From Sphingomonas citricola (lineage in GTDB: Bacteria; Pseudomonadota; Alphaproteobacteria; Sphingomonadales; Sphingomonadaceae), in assembly GCF_019429535.1 (NCBI RefSeq), contig NZ_JAHXZM010000002.1:62001-126000 (forward strand): a DNA stretch of 64,000 nucleotides, in the 5' to 3' direction. The stretch's first letter is position 1, and the number at the start of each line of letters is the position of its first letter. The position numbers and the translations under genes are program-made. This document shows, in pieces, positions 52,638 through 60,888 of the stretch. The notes beneath the pieces were generated by a model. It did not search any database, was not told the origin of the DNA, and worked only from the letters and a program-made list of their open reading frames with translations.

Positions 52638-55148
52638 TTACCAGTTCAATCCGGCGCGGACGTACAGGAACCGCCCGTTGAACCCGAAGGGCGAGTAATA
52701 CGGGAAGCCGAGCGTGCCGGTCGAATTGTTCGCGACGCTCGTCGCACGCGGATAGACGTCGAACACGTTGCTGACCCCGAGCCCGATCTGCGCGCCGCGC
52801 GTGGCATTGTAGCGCAACTCGAGATCGGTGATCGCGCGGTCGCCGCTGTGGACGTCGCCCGCCGGCGTCGTACCCGGCTGGTTGACGTCGCCGTAATAGG
52901 TGACGCGTGCCAGCGCACCGATCTGGTCGAGCGACCAGTCGATCGTACCCGTCACCTTCTGCTGCGGCGTGCCGTCCTCCAGCGTCAGGATACGACTGCG
53001 CGCGAACAGCGTCGGCGCGGGGTTGAGCGTCGCGGTCGAGGTCGGGACGCGCGTGACCTTCACGTCGTTGATGTTGCCCGCGACCGTGAAGTCGAACGCG
53101 CCCGCGCCCGTCGTGCGCCAGCGGTAATGCGCGACCGCGTCGATCCCCTTGGTGGTGGAGGCGAGCCCGTTGATGAAGAAACGCGCGGCGGACACGCCGG
53201 TCCCGGTGCTCGCGAGGATCGCGGCGACCTGCGGGCTGCTCGCGGCGCTAATGTTTTCCGACAATCCGATCTGGTCGCGGATGTGGATGCGATAGGCATC
53301 GATCGTCAGGTCGAACCCGCCCGCGCGGATCACGGTGCCGAGCGACAGGTTGGTCGACTTCTCCGCTTGGAGCGGCAAGCCGCCGAGCGCGCGTCCCACC
53401 GGATCGACCGAGGGCAATGTGCCGGTCAGCACGGGAACGCCGTTGGTAACGACCGAGGCGACCTGCGTGAAATATTGCTGCTGCAGCGACGGCGCGCGGA
53501 AGCCCGTCGACGCGGTACCGCGCAGCGCGAACCAGTCGGCGAAGTCGTATCGGGCGGATAGCTTGCCGTTCACCGTACTGCCGAAATCGGAATAATCCTC
53601 CGCGCGGCCCGCGATGCCGAGCAACAGCTTGTCGGTCATCTGCGCCTCGACATCGGCGTAGACGCTGCCGCTGCGCCGGTTGCGCTTGAGCGCATTGCGC
53701 GGTGCGAAACCGCCGAAGCCCTGCGCGCCCGGTGCCGACCCGGCGACCGCGTCGGTCGTACCCGTCGGATAGCCGTAGGACGCCTGCTCGCCGGGGCTGA
53801 TCTTATACCCCTCGCGCCGTCCCTCGATCCCGAAGGCGAGGTTGAGCGACTGAAACACGTCGAACTTGCGCGTCACGTCGAGCCCCGCGACATATTGATC
53901 GTAGGCGACCGATCCGTCGTCGAAATTGCGCGGGCTGGCCGAGCCAAAAGCGTAGTTGGTCGAGTTGAGCGTGCGGAAGTCGACCGTGTTGCGCCCATAG
54001 CTGACCGACAAGTCCAAATCGAACCCGCCGAACGTGCCGCGCAGGCCCAACGCCGAATTGATGTCCTTGGTCTTGGTATTGATCAGCGGCAGGAAGCCGT
54101 CGGGATAGCCTGCCAGTGCCAGCCGCTGACGGGTCAGCGTGTTGGCGGCGCTGTTCGCGGCCGGGTTGATCCGCGGGAATGCCGCGCTGCGCGTATCGCG
54201 GTCCTGGTAGCCGCCGAATGCGTAGAAGCTGAGATTGTCGGTGAGCGAGGTGCCCGCGTTGACGAACCCGGTGTACTGCTCGACCGCCGGGTCGCCGTAG
54301 CGACCGGTGACGCGCGCGGGTGACACGCGGGTGTCGAGGTCGGCGCGGTTGGTCGGGCGGCGGTTGGTGTATTCGCCGGTCACGGTGACGAAACCGTCGT
54401 CGCCGAAGGCGAACCCCTGCCACGCCGATGCGGTGACGGTGTGCTCACCGGTCACGTGGCGGCTGTTCTGCGCGGTGTCGACCTGGGTGTCGTAGAAGCC
54501 GTAATTGACCTGCGCGCCGCCTCCCGAGCGGGCCTCGCGCAGGCGCAGGTTGATGACGCCCGCGATCGCGTCCGACCCGTATTGCGCCGACGCGCCGTCG
54601 CGCAGCACCTCGATCCGGTCGAGCGCGAAGGTCGGCACCGTATTGAGGTCGACCGCCGCCGACCCGCGTCCGACGGTGCCGTTGGTGTTGAGGTTGGCCG
54701 AGGTGTGCCCGCGGATCCCGTTGATCAGCACCAGCGTCTGGTCGGGCGACAGCCCGCGCAGCGTCGCGGGGCGGATCGCATCGGTCGCGTCGTTCGCCGA
54801 CGGGCGCGGGAAATCGATCGACGGCGCGATGGCGGCGAGTGCGGTGGCGACCTCGGTCGTCCCCTGGCGTTGCAGGCTCGCCGCACTCAGCACGTCGACC
54901 GGCGCGACGCTGTCCAGCCGCGTGCGCCCGGCAGTGCGCGTCCCCGTCACGATGATGTCGTTGCCCTCGTCCGCGGTCGTCGCGGCATCGGCCGTAGGGG
55001 CCGCCGCGGCGGGTTCGGGCGCGCCCGTCTGCTCCTGCGGCGTCGGCTGATCGGTGTTGGCCGGGGGGCCGGCCACCTGCGCGCGGGCGACGGGGGCGAG
55101 CAGCGCCAGTGCGGAAGCACCGGCGAGCGCGAGGGGGCGAAACGTCAT
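52638..55148 (-). CDS. TonB-dependent receptor
   Basis: An 836-residue receptor with a signal peptide (MTFRPLALAGASALALLAP ending ARAQ) and an unusual Ala/Pro/Thr-rich linker. DIIVTGTRT is TonB-box-like, followed by plug motifs TLRGLSPDQTLVLINGIRG and RIEVLRDGASAQYGSDAIAG (a very conserved signature) and barrel motifs GTASTGFRAPSLQQQYF and GVSNVFDVYPR. The nearby symporters and oxidative genes suggest uptake of a small organic compound. AGGGA lies about 9 bases before ATG 55148; a longer frame from 55181 lacks a signal. Separated from the lipoprotein gene by a terminator. Confidence 0.93.
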   Translation of the reverse strand: MTFRPLALAGASALALLAPVARAQVAGPPANTDQPTPQEQTGAPEPAAAAPTADAATTADEGNDIIVTGTRTAGRTRLDSVAPVDVLSAASLQRQGTTEVATALAAIAPSIDFPRPSANDATDAIRPATLRGLSPDQTLVLINGIRGHTSANLNTNGTVGRGSAAVDLNTVPTFALDRIEVLRDGASAQYGSDAIAGVINLRLREARSGGGAQVNYGFYDTQVDTAQNSRHVTGEHTVTASAWQGFAFGDDGFVTVTGEYTNRRPTNRADLDTRVSPARVTGRYGDPAVEQYTGFVNAGTSLTDNLSFYAFGGYQDRDTRSAAFPRINPAANSAANTLTRQRLALAGYPDGFLPLINTKTKDINSALGLRGTFGGFDLDLSVSYGRNTVDFRTLNSTNYAFGSASPRNFDDGSVAYDQYVAGLDVTRKFDVFQSLNLAFGIEGRREGYKISPGEQASYGYPTGTTDAVAGSAPGAQGFGGFAPRNALKRNRRSGSVYADVEAQMTDKLLLGIAGRAEDYSDFGSTVNGKLSARYDFADWFALRGTASTGFRAPSLQQQYFTQVASVVTNGVPVLTGTLPSVDPVGRALGGLPLQAEKSTNLSLGTVIRAGGFDLTIDAYRIHIRDQIGLSENISAASSPQVAAILASTGTGVSAARFFINGLASTTKGIDAVAHYRWRTTGAGAFDFTVAGNINDVKVTRVPTSTATLNPAPTLFARSRILTLEDGTPQQKVTGTIDWSLDQIGALARVTYYGDVNQPGTTPAGDVHSGDRAITDLELRYNATRGAQIGLGVSNVFDVYPRATSVANNSTGTLGFPYYSPFGFNGRFLYVRAGLNW

Positions 55149-55251
55149 GAGATGATCCCTGTTGGTCGGTGGCTTGGCCACGCATTATTGTTCGCACATC
55201 AAGCAGCGGCGCAGTCGCCGGTTCCGCTCGGCCCGTGCCCGGCCATCGTTG

Positions 55252-55288
55252 GCAAGAAAGAGTGGCTCGCCGGTCACACCGGCGAGCC
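55252..55288 (-). terminator. Intrinsic terminator after the lipoprotein gene
   Basis: On the minus strand GGCTCGCCGGT-gtg-ACCGGCGAGCC (55288-55264), an 11-base perfect stem, is followed by the T-rich CTCTTTCTTGCC. A classical rho-independent terminator separating the amidotransferase/lipoprotein transcript from the TonB receptor. Confidence 0.8.
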
Positions 55289-55341
55289 CGAGGTTTCGCC
55301 TAGGGAGCATCCTGGCGAGTTGGTTGGCGGGGCGGCGGTTT

Positions 55342-55599
55342 CTAGTAACCGTTGCCCGGCAAAGTGGTGGCGGACGCGCCGTTCCCGGCCGCCAGCGCTG
55401 CATCGGCGCTCGTGTTGCCGAGGTCGGTCGCGCCGTCGTTGCCGAACGCGTCGGTCGACAGGTTCTCGCTGGAGAGCGCATCCTCGTCGTTCAGTACGAC
55501 GTCGCTGCCCGCGCCCGTATTGGCCGCCTCGTCCGACTTTCCGCACGCGGCGGTGCCGAGCGCGAGCGACAGGGCGAGGGGTACGAATATCTTCTTCAT
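55342..55599 (-). CDS. Small secreted lipoprotein
   Basis: An 85-residue protein with GGAGGA 6 bases before ATG 55599. The signal peptide is MKKIFVPLALSLALGTAAC, with a lipobox-like end (G-T-A-A-C, Thr at -3 being atypical). The mature part is acidic and Asn/Asp/Ala-rich (VVLNDEDALSSENLSTDAF), low in complexity and likely disordered. Similar small lipoproteins are common in sphingomonads, function unknown. It follows the C26 gene by 19 bases and ends before an intrinsic terminator. Confidence 0.8.
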   Translation of the reverse strand: MKKIFVPLALSLALGTAACGKSDEAANTGAGSDVVLNDEDALSSENLSTDAFGNDGATDLGNTSADAALAAGNGASATTLPGNGY

Positions 55600-55618
55600 G
55601 CTTCCTCCTGGTTGAACG

Positions 55619-56404
55619 TCATGATCCCGTCGGCTCCACTCCGCGGTGGACCGCCGCGCTGCGATGGAGCGCGCGGCCGAGCAGGGTGAAGAAACCGCGA
55701 TTGGCCGCGTTCGCCGCGACGTCCCATTCGGGATGCCATTGCACCGCCAGCACCTCGGCCCCGCACGGTCGTGCGGCGATCGCCTCCACCACCGCGTCGC
55801 CCGCCGACCATGCCTCGATCGCCAGCCCGCCGCCCAGCCGGTCGATCGCCTGTTCGTGGACCGAATTGACCGATAGGCAGCGGCATCCCGTCTCGCGCGC
55901 CAACATGCCGTCCGCCGACAGCTCGACGTCGTGGTGGTGGTCGAACAGCTCGGCATAAGGCCGCGCGTCCCACCCGCCGCGCAGATGCTGGTCGCGGCAC
56001 GGCTCGCGCGACAAGGTGCCGCCGAACAGCACGTTCAGCTCCTGCAAGCCGCGGCAGATGCCGAACACGGGTTTTCCGCGCTCGATCATCCGACCGGCGA
56101 GCATCAGCGCGACCTCGTCGCGGTCGTCATCGCGCGTGCCGCACCGGTCGTCGTCGGCGGCGGTTCCGCCGTAGCGGTGGACGGCGACGTTGGAGCGCGA
56201 TCCGGTCAGCAGCAGCCCGTCGAGGTGATCGCTGAGGGCTGCGGCGTCGCTCGCTTCGGCGACCGCGGGGACGAGCATCACGCACGCGCCCGCGTGCTGC
56301 GCGAGCGGGGTCACGAACCGGCTGGCGACCGCCTGGATCGGACGCTGCGCGACCTCGTTGCAGCACAATACCCCGATCAGCGGCTTGCGCGGCGCGGCCA
56401 TCAT
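55619..56404 (-). CDS. Class I amidotransferase / gamma-glutamyl hydrolase (C26 family, PuuD-like)
   Basis: A 261-residue enzyme. Catalytic Cys lies in GKPVFGICRGLQELNV (G-x-C-R-G), and the His/Glu pair in VLAVQWHPEWD. These are the triad of C26 peptidases, which cleave gamma-glutamyl amides such as gamma-Glu-GABA (PuuD). A metal-like cluster (FDHHHDVEL) is also present. The start overlaps the stop of the acetyltransferase gene (TGATGA). Paired in the locus with an ATP-grasp ligase, which could make the amide that this enzyme removes. The exact substrate is unknown. Confidence 0.88.
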   Translation of the reverse strand: MMAAPRKPLIGVLCCNEVAQRPIQAVASRFVTPLAQHAGACVMLVPAVAEASDAAALSDHLDGLLLTGSRSNVAVHRYGGTAADDDRCGTRDDDRDEVALMLAGRMIERGKPVFGICRGLQELNVLFGGTLSREPCRDQHLRGGWDARPYAELFDHHHDVELSADGMLARETGCRCLSVNSVHEQAIDRLGGGLAIEAWSAGDAVVEAIAARPCGAEVLAVQWHPEWDVAANAANRGFFTLLGRALHRSAAVHRGVEPTGS

Positions 56405-57360
56405 CAGCGTTCCGCCAGCCGTTCGCGGACCGCGTCGGCCGCGATCCTGCCGAGGACGCGTGCCTCCGGCTGCGAGACGATGCTGCCCGCGGGCACGTCG
56501 CTCAGCAGCCATACGTTGCCGCCGATCGTCGCTCCTCGACCGATCGTGACGCGCCCGAGGATCGTCGACCCGGCGTAAATCACCACGTCGTCCTCGACGA
56601 TCGGGTGCCGCGCCAGCCGACCGCGAACACCGGGCGCGGCGTCACCCGCGGGCGTTCGCGCGCCGAGCGTGACGTGCTGATACAATCGCACGCGCGCGCC
56701 GATGATCGCGGTTTCGCCGATCACCACGCCGGTGCCGTGGTCGATGAAGAAGCTCGGCCCAATCGTCGCGCCGGGATGGATGTCGATGCCGGTACGCTCG
56801 TTGGCGAGCTCGGAGATGATCCGCGCGACAATCGGTACGCCGAGCTGAAACAATTGGTGCGCGACGCGGTGGTGCAGGCTAGCGATCGCGCCGGGATAGC
56901 ACAGCAGGATCTCGTCCTCGCTGCGCGCCGCGGGATCGCCAAGAAACGCCGCGGCGACGTCGCTGTCGATCAGCGCGCGTATCTCGCCCAGCGTCGCCAT
57001 GAACAGCCTGACGACGTGCGACGCCTGATCGGGATCGAACGTCGTACCGCGTGCTTCGCCCTCCCAGTAAGCGAGTTCGGCCGCGACCTCGCGCTCGAGT
57101 TCGGTGGCGAGCGCGATGAACTTGGCTGCGACAAAGGCATCTTCCCCGCGCGGGTCGCCGAGGAAGCCGCCCAGTCGGCGCGGAAACAAGGCGGCCGCGA
57201 TCAGGTCCAACGCCGCCGCGACGTGGCGGCGCGACGGAAAGGCGCCCACCGGCTGGTGAACCGCGCGCTGCCGCGCCTGCTCGCGCACGACGCGCAGTGC
57301 AGCGACCGCACTGTCGATCACCGAGGTGCCGGTGGGCCCGGCGGGCGCGACGCCGCTCAC
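56404..57360 (-). CDS. cysE: Serine O-acetyltransferase (EpsC-type)
   Basis: A 318-residue enzyme that acetylates L-serine to O-acetylserine, the precursor of cysteine. It has an N-terminal helical SATase domain and a C-terminal left-handed beta-helix with hexapeptide repeats: GIDIHPGATIGPSFFIDHGTG (catalytic His) and VIGETAIIGARVRLYQHVTLG, ending VPAGSIVSQPEARVLG. The length suits the EpsC group. GTG 57360 is the best start seen, without a clear ribosome-binding site. Present in a non-housekeeping context with an LLM monooxygenase, suggesting a sulfur-assimilation or Cys-derivative pathway. Divergent from the ATP-grasp gene. Confidence 0.92.
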   Translation of the reverse strand: MSGVAPAGPTGTSVIDSAVAALRVVREQARQRAVHQPVGAFPSRRHVAAALDLIAAALFPRRLGGFLGDPRGEDAFVAAKFIALATELEREVAAELAYWEGEARGTTFDPDQASHVVRLFMATLGEIRALIDSDVAAAFLGDPAARSEDEILLCYPGAIASLHHRVAHQLFQLGVPIVARIISELANERTGIDIHPGATIGPSFFIDHGTGVVIGETAIIGARVRLYQHVTLGARTPAGDAAPGVRGRLARHPIVEDDVVIYAGSTILGRVTIGRGATIGGNVWLLSDVPAGSIVSQPEARVLGRIAADAVRERLAER

Positions 57361-57481
57361 GCCATCGGCCCGCGCGACGGGCGTTGCCGGCGCAGCAGGC
57401 GATCGCGTGTTTCAGATTGGCCGACAGGCATGGGTACGGTGATCTCCCTCCCCGCAACGATATCCTACTTGCCTGATGGGA

Positions 57482-57590
57482 GTTGCAACAATTGCTTGAT
57501 CGGCGACAAGCCGGCCTTTCGAACGCGACGATCGACCATGACAACCGGTTCGGGGGCGGACGCTTGCGCTGACAAGTTCGCCTGTCAGCG
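57482..57590. promoter_or_regulatory. Divergent promoter region with two dyads
   Basis: Between cysE and the ATP-grasp gene. It holds GTTGCAAC (57482-57489, palindromic) and a perfect 8-base inverted repeat CGCTGACA-N8-TGTCAGCG (57567-57590). The second is 51 bases upstream of ATG 57642. Candidate operators for a regulator of the two divergent operons; no regulator gene is next to them. The 281-base gap has no other feature. Confidence 0.55.
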
Positions 57591-57641
57591 GGCCAAGCGA
57601 AACTTCGCTCACCTCTGCGAATAGTGCGCTAGCTCGGCGAT

Positions 57642-58556
57642 ATGACCGATCTCGCTATCCTGTACGAACATCCGCAGTGGTTCGCGCCGTTGTTCGCCGC
57701 GCTCGACCGACGCGGTGTCGATTACCGTGCCATCCATGCCGACGGGCTTATCGTCGACCCCGCCGCGACCGAGCCGCCCGCGCGCGTGATCTTCAACCGG
57801 ATCGCGATGTCGAGCTTCCTGCGCGCGCCCGAGCATCCGATCTTCTTCGCCTCGGCCGCGCTGGCGCAGTGGGAGGCGCAGGGGGCAAGGGTATTGAACG
57901 GCGCGCCTGCGCTGACGCTCGACGCGTCGAAGGCGCGGCAATTGGCGCTGATCGCACGGCGCGGGCTGTCGATCCCGGCGACGCGCGTCGTCCACCGCGC
58001 GGCCGACCTGGCGGCGGCGGCGGGCGAGTTGCGGTTCCCGATCGTGGTCAAGGCGAACATCGGCGGGTCGGGGGCGGGGATCGTGCGCTACGACGATCCG
58101 GGCGCGCTCGCCGCCGCGGTCGCCGCGGGGCAGGTGCCGGACAGCATCGATCGCGTCCTGCTGGTGCAGGAATATGTGCCCGCGCGTGGCGGCACGATCA
58201 CGCGGATCGAGACGCTGGCGGGTCGTTTCCTCTACGCGTTGGAGGTCGACGGCGGCGGCAGCTTCGATTTGTGCCCGGCAGACGCGTGCGCGCTGCCCGG
58301 ACGGCCGACGATCACGATGAAGGCGGTTCAACCCGACGCGGCGTTGATCGCGGGTGCGGTGGCGATCGTCGCGGCGGCGGGGATCGACGTCGGCGGGGTC
58401 GAGGTGCTGATCGACGACCGCGATGGGACGCCGCGCTTCTACGACGTCAACGCCTTGTCCAATTTCGTCGCCGACCCGCTCTCGGTGCTGGGATGGGACC
58501 CGCACGAGCGATTGGTCGACTGGCTCGAACAACGCATCGCGGAGGCGCGCGCATGA
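57642..58556 (+). CDS. ATP-grasp ligase (RimK-like)
   Basis: A 304-residue enzyme. VVKANIGGSGAGIVRYDD is the ATP-binding Gly-rich loop; VLLVQEYVPARGG, EVLIDDRDGTPRFYDVNA and NALSNFV (metal-binding Asp/Asn) complete an ATP-grasp fold of the RimK/GshB type. Such ligases form amide bonds between an acid and an amine via acyl-phosphate. No lysine-biosynthesis or peptidoglycan genes are nearby. Its ATGA stop overlaps the LLM monooxygenase gene, and the C26 hydrolase lies across the divergent promoter. Substrate not known. Confidence 0.82.
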   Translation: MTDLAILYEHPQWFAPLFAALDRRGVDYRAIHADGLIVDPAATEPPARVIFNRIAMSSFLRAPEHPIFFASAALAQWEAQGARVLNGAPALTLDASKARQLALIARRGLSIPATRVVHRAADLAAAAGELRFPIVVKANIGGSGAGIVRYDDPGALAAAVAAGQVPDSIDRVLLVQEYVPARGGTITRIETLAGRFLYALEVDGGGSFDLCPADACALPGRPTITMKAVQPDAALIAGAVAIVAAAGIDVGGVEVLIDDRDGTPRFYDVNALSNFVADPLSVLGWDPHERLVDWLEQRIAEARA

Positions 58557-59587
58557 GGTACGGTTACTGGATGCCCGTCTTTGGCGGCTGGCTGCGCAAC
58601 GTGCCCGACGAGGGGATGGAGGCGACGTGGGATTATGCCAAGCGGCTGGCGCAGTCATCCGAGCGCTGGGGCTATGATCTGACGCTGATCGCCGAGCTCA
58701 ATCTCAACGACATCAAGGGCGTCGAGCAACCCGCACTCGATGCATGGTCGACCGCTGCGGCGATCGCCGCGGTGACCGAGCGGATCGAGCTGATGGTGGC
58801 GGTACGCCCCAACTTCCATCATCCGGCACTGTTCGCGAAAGCCGCGGCGAACATCGACCGGATCGCGCGCGGACGGCTGTCGCTCAACGTCGTATCGAGC
58901 TGGTGGGCCGACGAGGCACGTCAATACGGCCTGCAGTTTGATCAGCACGACGACCGCTACGCGCGCACGTCCGAGTGGCTGGACGTCGTCGGCGGCCTGT
59001 GGCGCGAGGACCGTTTCAGCTACGACGGTCGATTCTACACGACCGACAACGCGATCTGCGCGCCCAAGCCGTTCAGCCATCCGACGATCTACGCCGGTGG
59101 CGAAAGCGACGCGGCGAAGACGATGATCGCGACGCAGTGCGACGCCTATGTCATGCACGGCGACCCGGTGGCGGCGATCGCTCCCAAGATCGACGACATG
59201 CGCGCGCGCCGTACGCGGGCAGGAGGCGCGCCGATGACCTTCGGCATGGCCGCCTACGCGATCGTGCGCGACAGCGAGGCGGAGGCGAAGCGCGAGCTGG
59301 ATCGCATCACCACCGTCACCGAACTGCCCGCGGGCTACGCCAATTTCGACCAGTGGCTGTCTGGCACGCAGCTCGAACGCGAGCTGAAGCTGCAGGAATA
59401 TTCGGTGTCGAACCGCGGCCTGCGGCCAAATCTGGTCGGAACACCCGAGCAATTGCGCGAACGGATCGCCGAATATGAGGCTGCGGGGCTCGACCTGCTG
59501 CTGCTCCAGATGAGCCCGCAGGAAGAGGAGATGGAGCGGTTCGCGGCGCAGGTGATGAACGTGGAGACAGCGCAGGCGCCCGCGTGA
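58553..59587 (+). CDS. LLM flavin-dependent monooxygenase (SsuD/SfnG-like)
   Basis: A 344-residue luciferase-like monooxygenase. It opens MRYGYWMPVFGGW, with AVRPNFHHPALFAKAAANID, RIARGRLSLNVVSSWW (flavin-phosphate and substrate region), HDDRYARTSEWLDVV, and a late NLVGTPEQLRERI. These match the alkanesulfonate/dimethylsulfone monooxygenase branch. Such enzymes use FMNH2 and O2 to cleave C-S bonds or oxygenate substrates; they need a flavin reductase, which is not nearby. In a locus with CysE and amino-acid symporters a role in organosulfur use fits. Its ATG overlaps the ATP-grasp stop and its stop overlaps the next GTG. Confidence 0.9.
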   Translation: MRYGYWMPVFGGWLRNVPDEGMEATWDYAKRLAQSSERWGYDLTLIAELNLNDIKGVEQPALDAWSTAAAIAAVTERIELMVAVRPNFHHPALFAKAAANIDRIARGRLSLNVVSSWWADEARQYGLQFDQHDDRYARTSEWLDVVGGLWREDRFSYDGRFYTTDNAICAPKPFSHPTIYAGGESDAAKTMIATQCDAYVMHGDPVAAIAPKIDDMRARRTRAGGAPMTFGMAAYAIVRDSEAEAKRELDRITTVTELPAGYANFDQWLSGTQLERELKLQEYSVSNRGLRPNLVGTPEQLRERIAEYEAAGLDLLLLQMSPQEEEMERFAAQVMNVETAQAPA

Positions 59588-60804
59588 GGGTGCCTCCTGC
59601 CGCGCGCATCCTGTCGGCGCTGATCGTCGGATTGGGGGCGGGTTATCTTGCCGGGCCACGCACCGTCGTCCTGCCGACGATGCAGGTGATCGGTGGGCTG
59701 TGGCTCGACGCGCTTCGGATGCCGATCGTCCCGCTCGTCTTCGCGTTGGTGGTCACCGGGCTGGGTAGCGGCGGCGACGCGGGGGCGACCGGGGGGCTCG
59801 CGCGGCGGGCGATCGGCGCATTCGTGATTTTCCTGTTCGGCTCGGCGCTGCTCGGGGTGGTGCTGGGCACTACGATGTTCAGGGGCTGGACGATCCCAGA
59901 CGCGTCGGGGCTCCGCATCGGTGGCGAGAAGCTGCCGGCGCTGCCCCCGCTCGCCGATACGCTGCGCGCGTTGGTGCCGGTCAATCCGATCGCCTCCGCC
60001 GCGGCCGGGGCGATCGTGCCGATCGTCATCTTCGCGCTGCTGTTCGCGCTGGCGCTGCGCCGGATCGAGCCCGCGCGCGCCAAGGCGATGACGGGGTTCT
60101 TCCGAAACCTGCTCGACCCGCTGTTAGTGATCATCGGCTGGGTGTTGCTCGCCGCGCCGATCGGCGTGTTCGCGCTGTCGTTCGACGTCGCGGCGCGCAG
60201 CGGGTTCGCGGTCGGCGCGCTGCTGGCCTGGTACGTCGCGGCGCGGGTGATCGCGGGCGTGACGCTGCTGGGGGTGTTCCTGCTTCTCGTCGCACTCGCC
60301 TCGCGCACGCCGCTGCGCGCGTTCGTGCGCGCGGTGCTGCCCGCGCAATCGGTCGCGTTCAGTACGCAGTCCTCGCTCGCCTCGCTGCCCGCGATGCTGC
60401 AGGCGGTGCGGACATTGGCGCTGCCCGAGCAGGCGGCGGGCACGATCCTGCCGCTCGCGGTGGCATTGTTCCGCATCAGCGCGCCGTGCGCCATCACGCT
60501 CGTCACGCTGGCGCTCGCGCGATTGAACGGGATCGAGCTCGGTGCGGGGCAACTGGTTCTGGTGGCGATGCTGGCCGTGCTCAACAATCTGGTGATTGCG
60601 GGACTTCCCAATCAGATAAGCTTCTTCGCCGCCTATGCGCCGGTGGCGCTCGCGGTGGGCGTGCCGGTCGAGTTGCTGCCCCTGTTCCTCGCGGTCGACA
60701 CGATCCCGGACATGTTCGCGACGGCGGCGAACGTGACCGCCGACGTCGCCGTGACCACGCTGCTGACGTCGCCGGCCGGCGACGAGGATGCGCCCGCGGT
60801 CTGA
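59584..60804 (+). CDS. DAACS-family symporter, divergent (lacks NMDGT motif)
   Basis: A 406-residue transporter with about eight helices. It has the Ser-rich loop AFSTQSSLASLPAML but, where canonical members have N-M-D-G-T, it has FRISAPCAITLVTLA; the helix-8 region is LFLAVDTIPDMFATAANVTAD. The loss of NMDGT indicates altered cation or substrate binding compared with the symporter at 51242. GTG 59584 overlaps the LLM stop (GTGA), so it is the last gene of the ATP-grasp/LLM/symporter operon. It probably moves a related organic acid or amino acid. Confidence 0.87.
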   Translation: MRVPPAARILSALIVGLGAGYLAGPRTVVLPTMQVIGGLWLDALRMPIVPLVFALVVTGLGSGGDAGATGGLARRAIGAFVIFLFGSALLGVVLGTTMFRGWTIPDASGLRIGGEKLPALPPLADTLRALVPVNPIASAAAGAIVPIVIFALLFALALRRIEPARAKAMTGFFRNLLDPLLVIIGWVLLAAPIGVFALSFDVAARSGFAVGALLAWYVAARVIAGVTLLGVFLLLVALASRTPLRAFVRAVLPAQSVAFSTQSSLASLPAMLQAVRTLALPEQAAGTILPLAVALFRISAPCAITLVTLALARLNGIELGAGQLVLVAMLAVLNNLVIAGLPNQISFFAAYAPVALAVGVPVELLPLFLAVDTIPDMFATAANVTADVAVTTLLTSPAGDEDAPAV

Positions 60805-60888
60805 GGAGGCGATCAGCCTGCCGCTACAACGTGTTTCGTCGTTCCGGCGGTGGGGCAGGGGTCGTCGCGACGAGTGCGGACGTCGTTC

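Noticed and set aside
57496..57509. FNR-like TTGAT-CGGC-GACAA
   Set aside because: Right half mismatches ATCAA at two positions, unlike the exact site at 26136.
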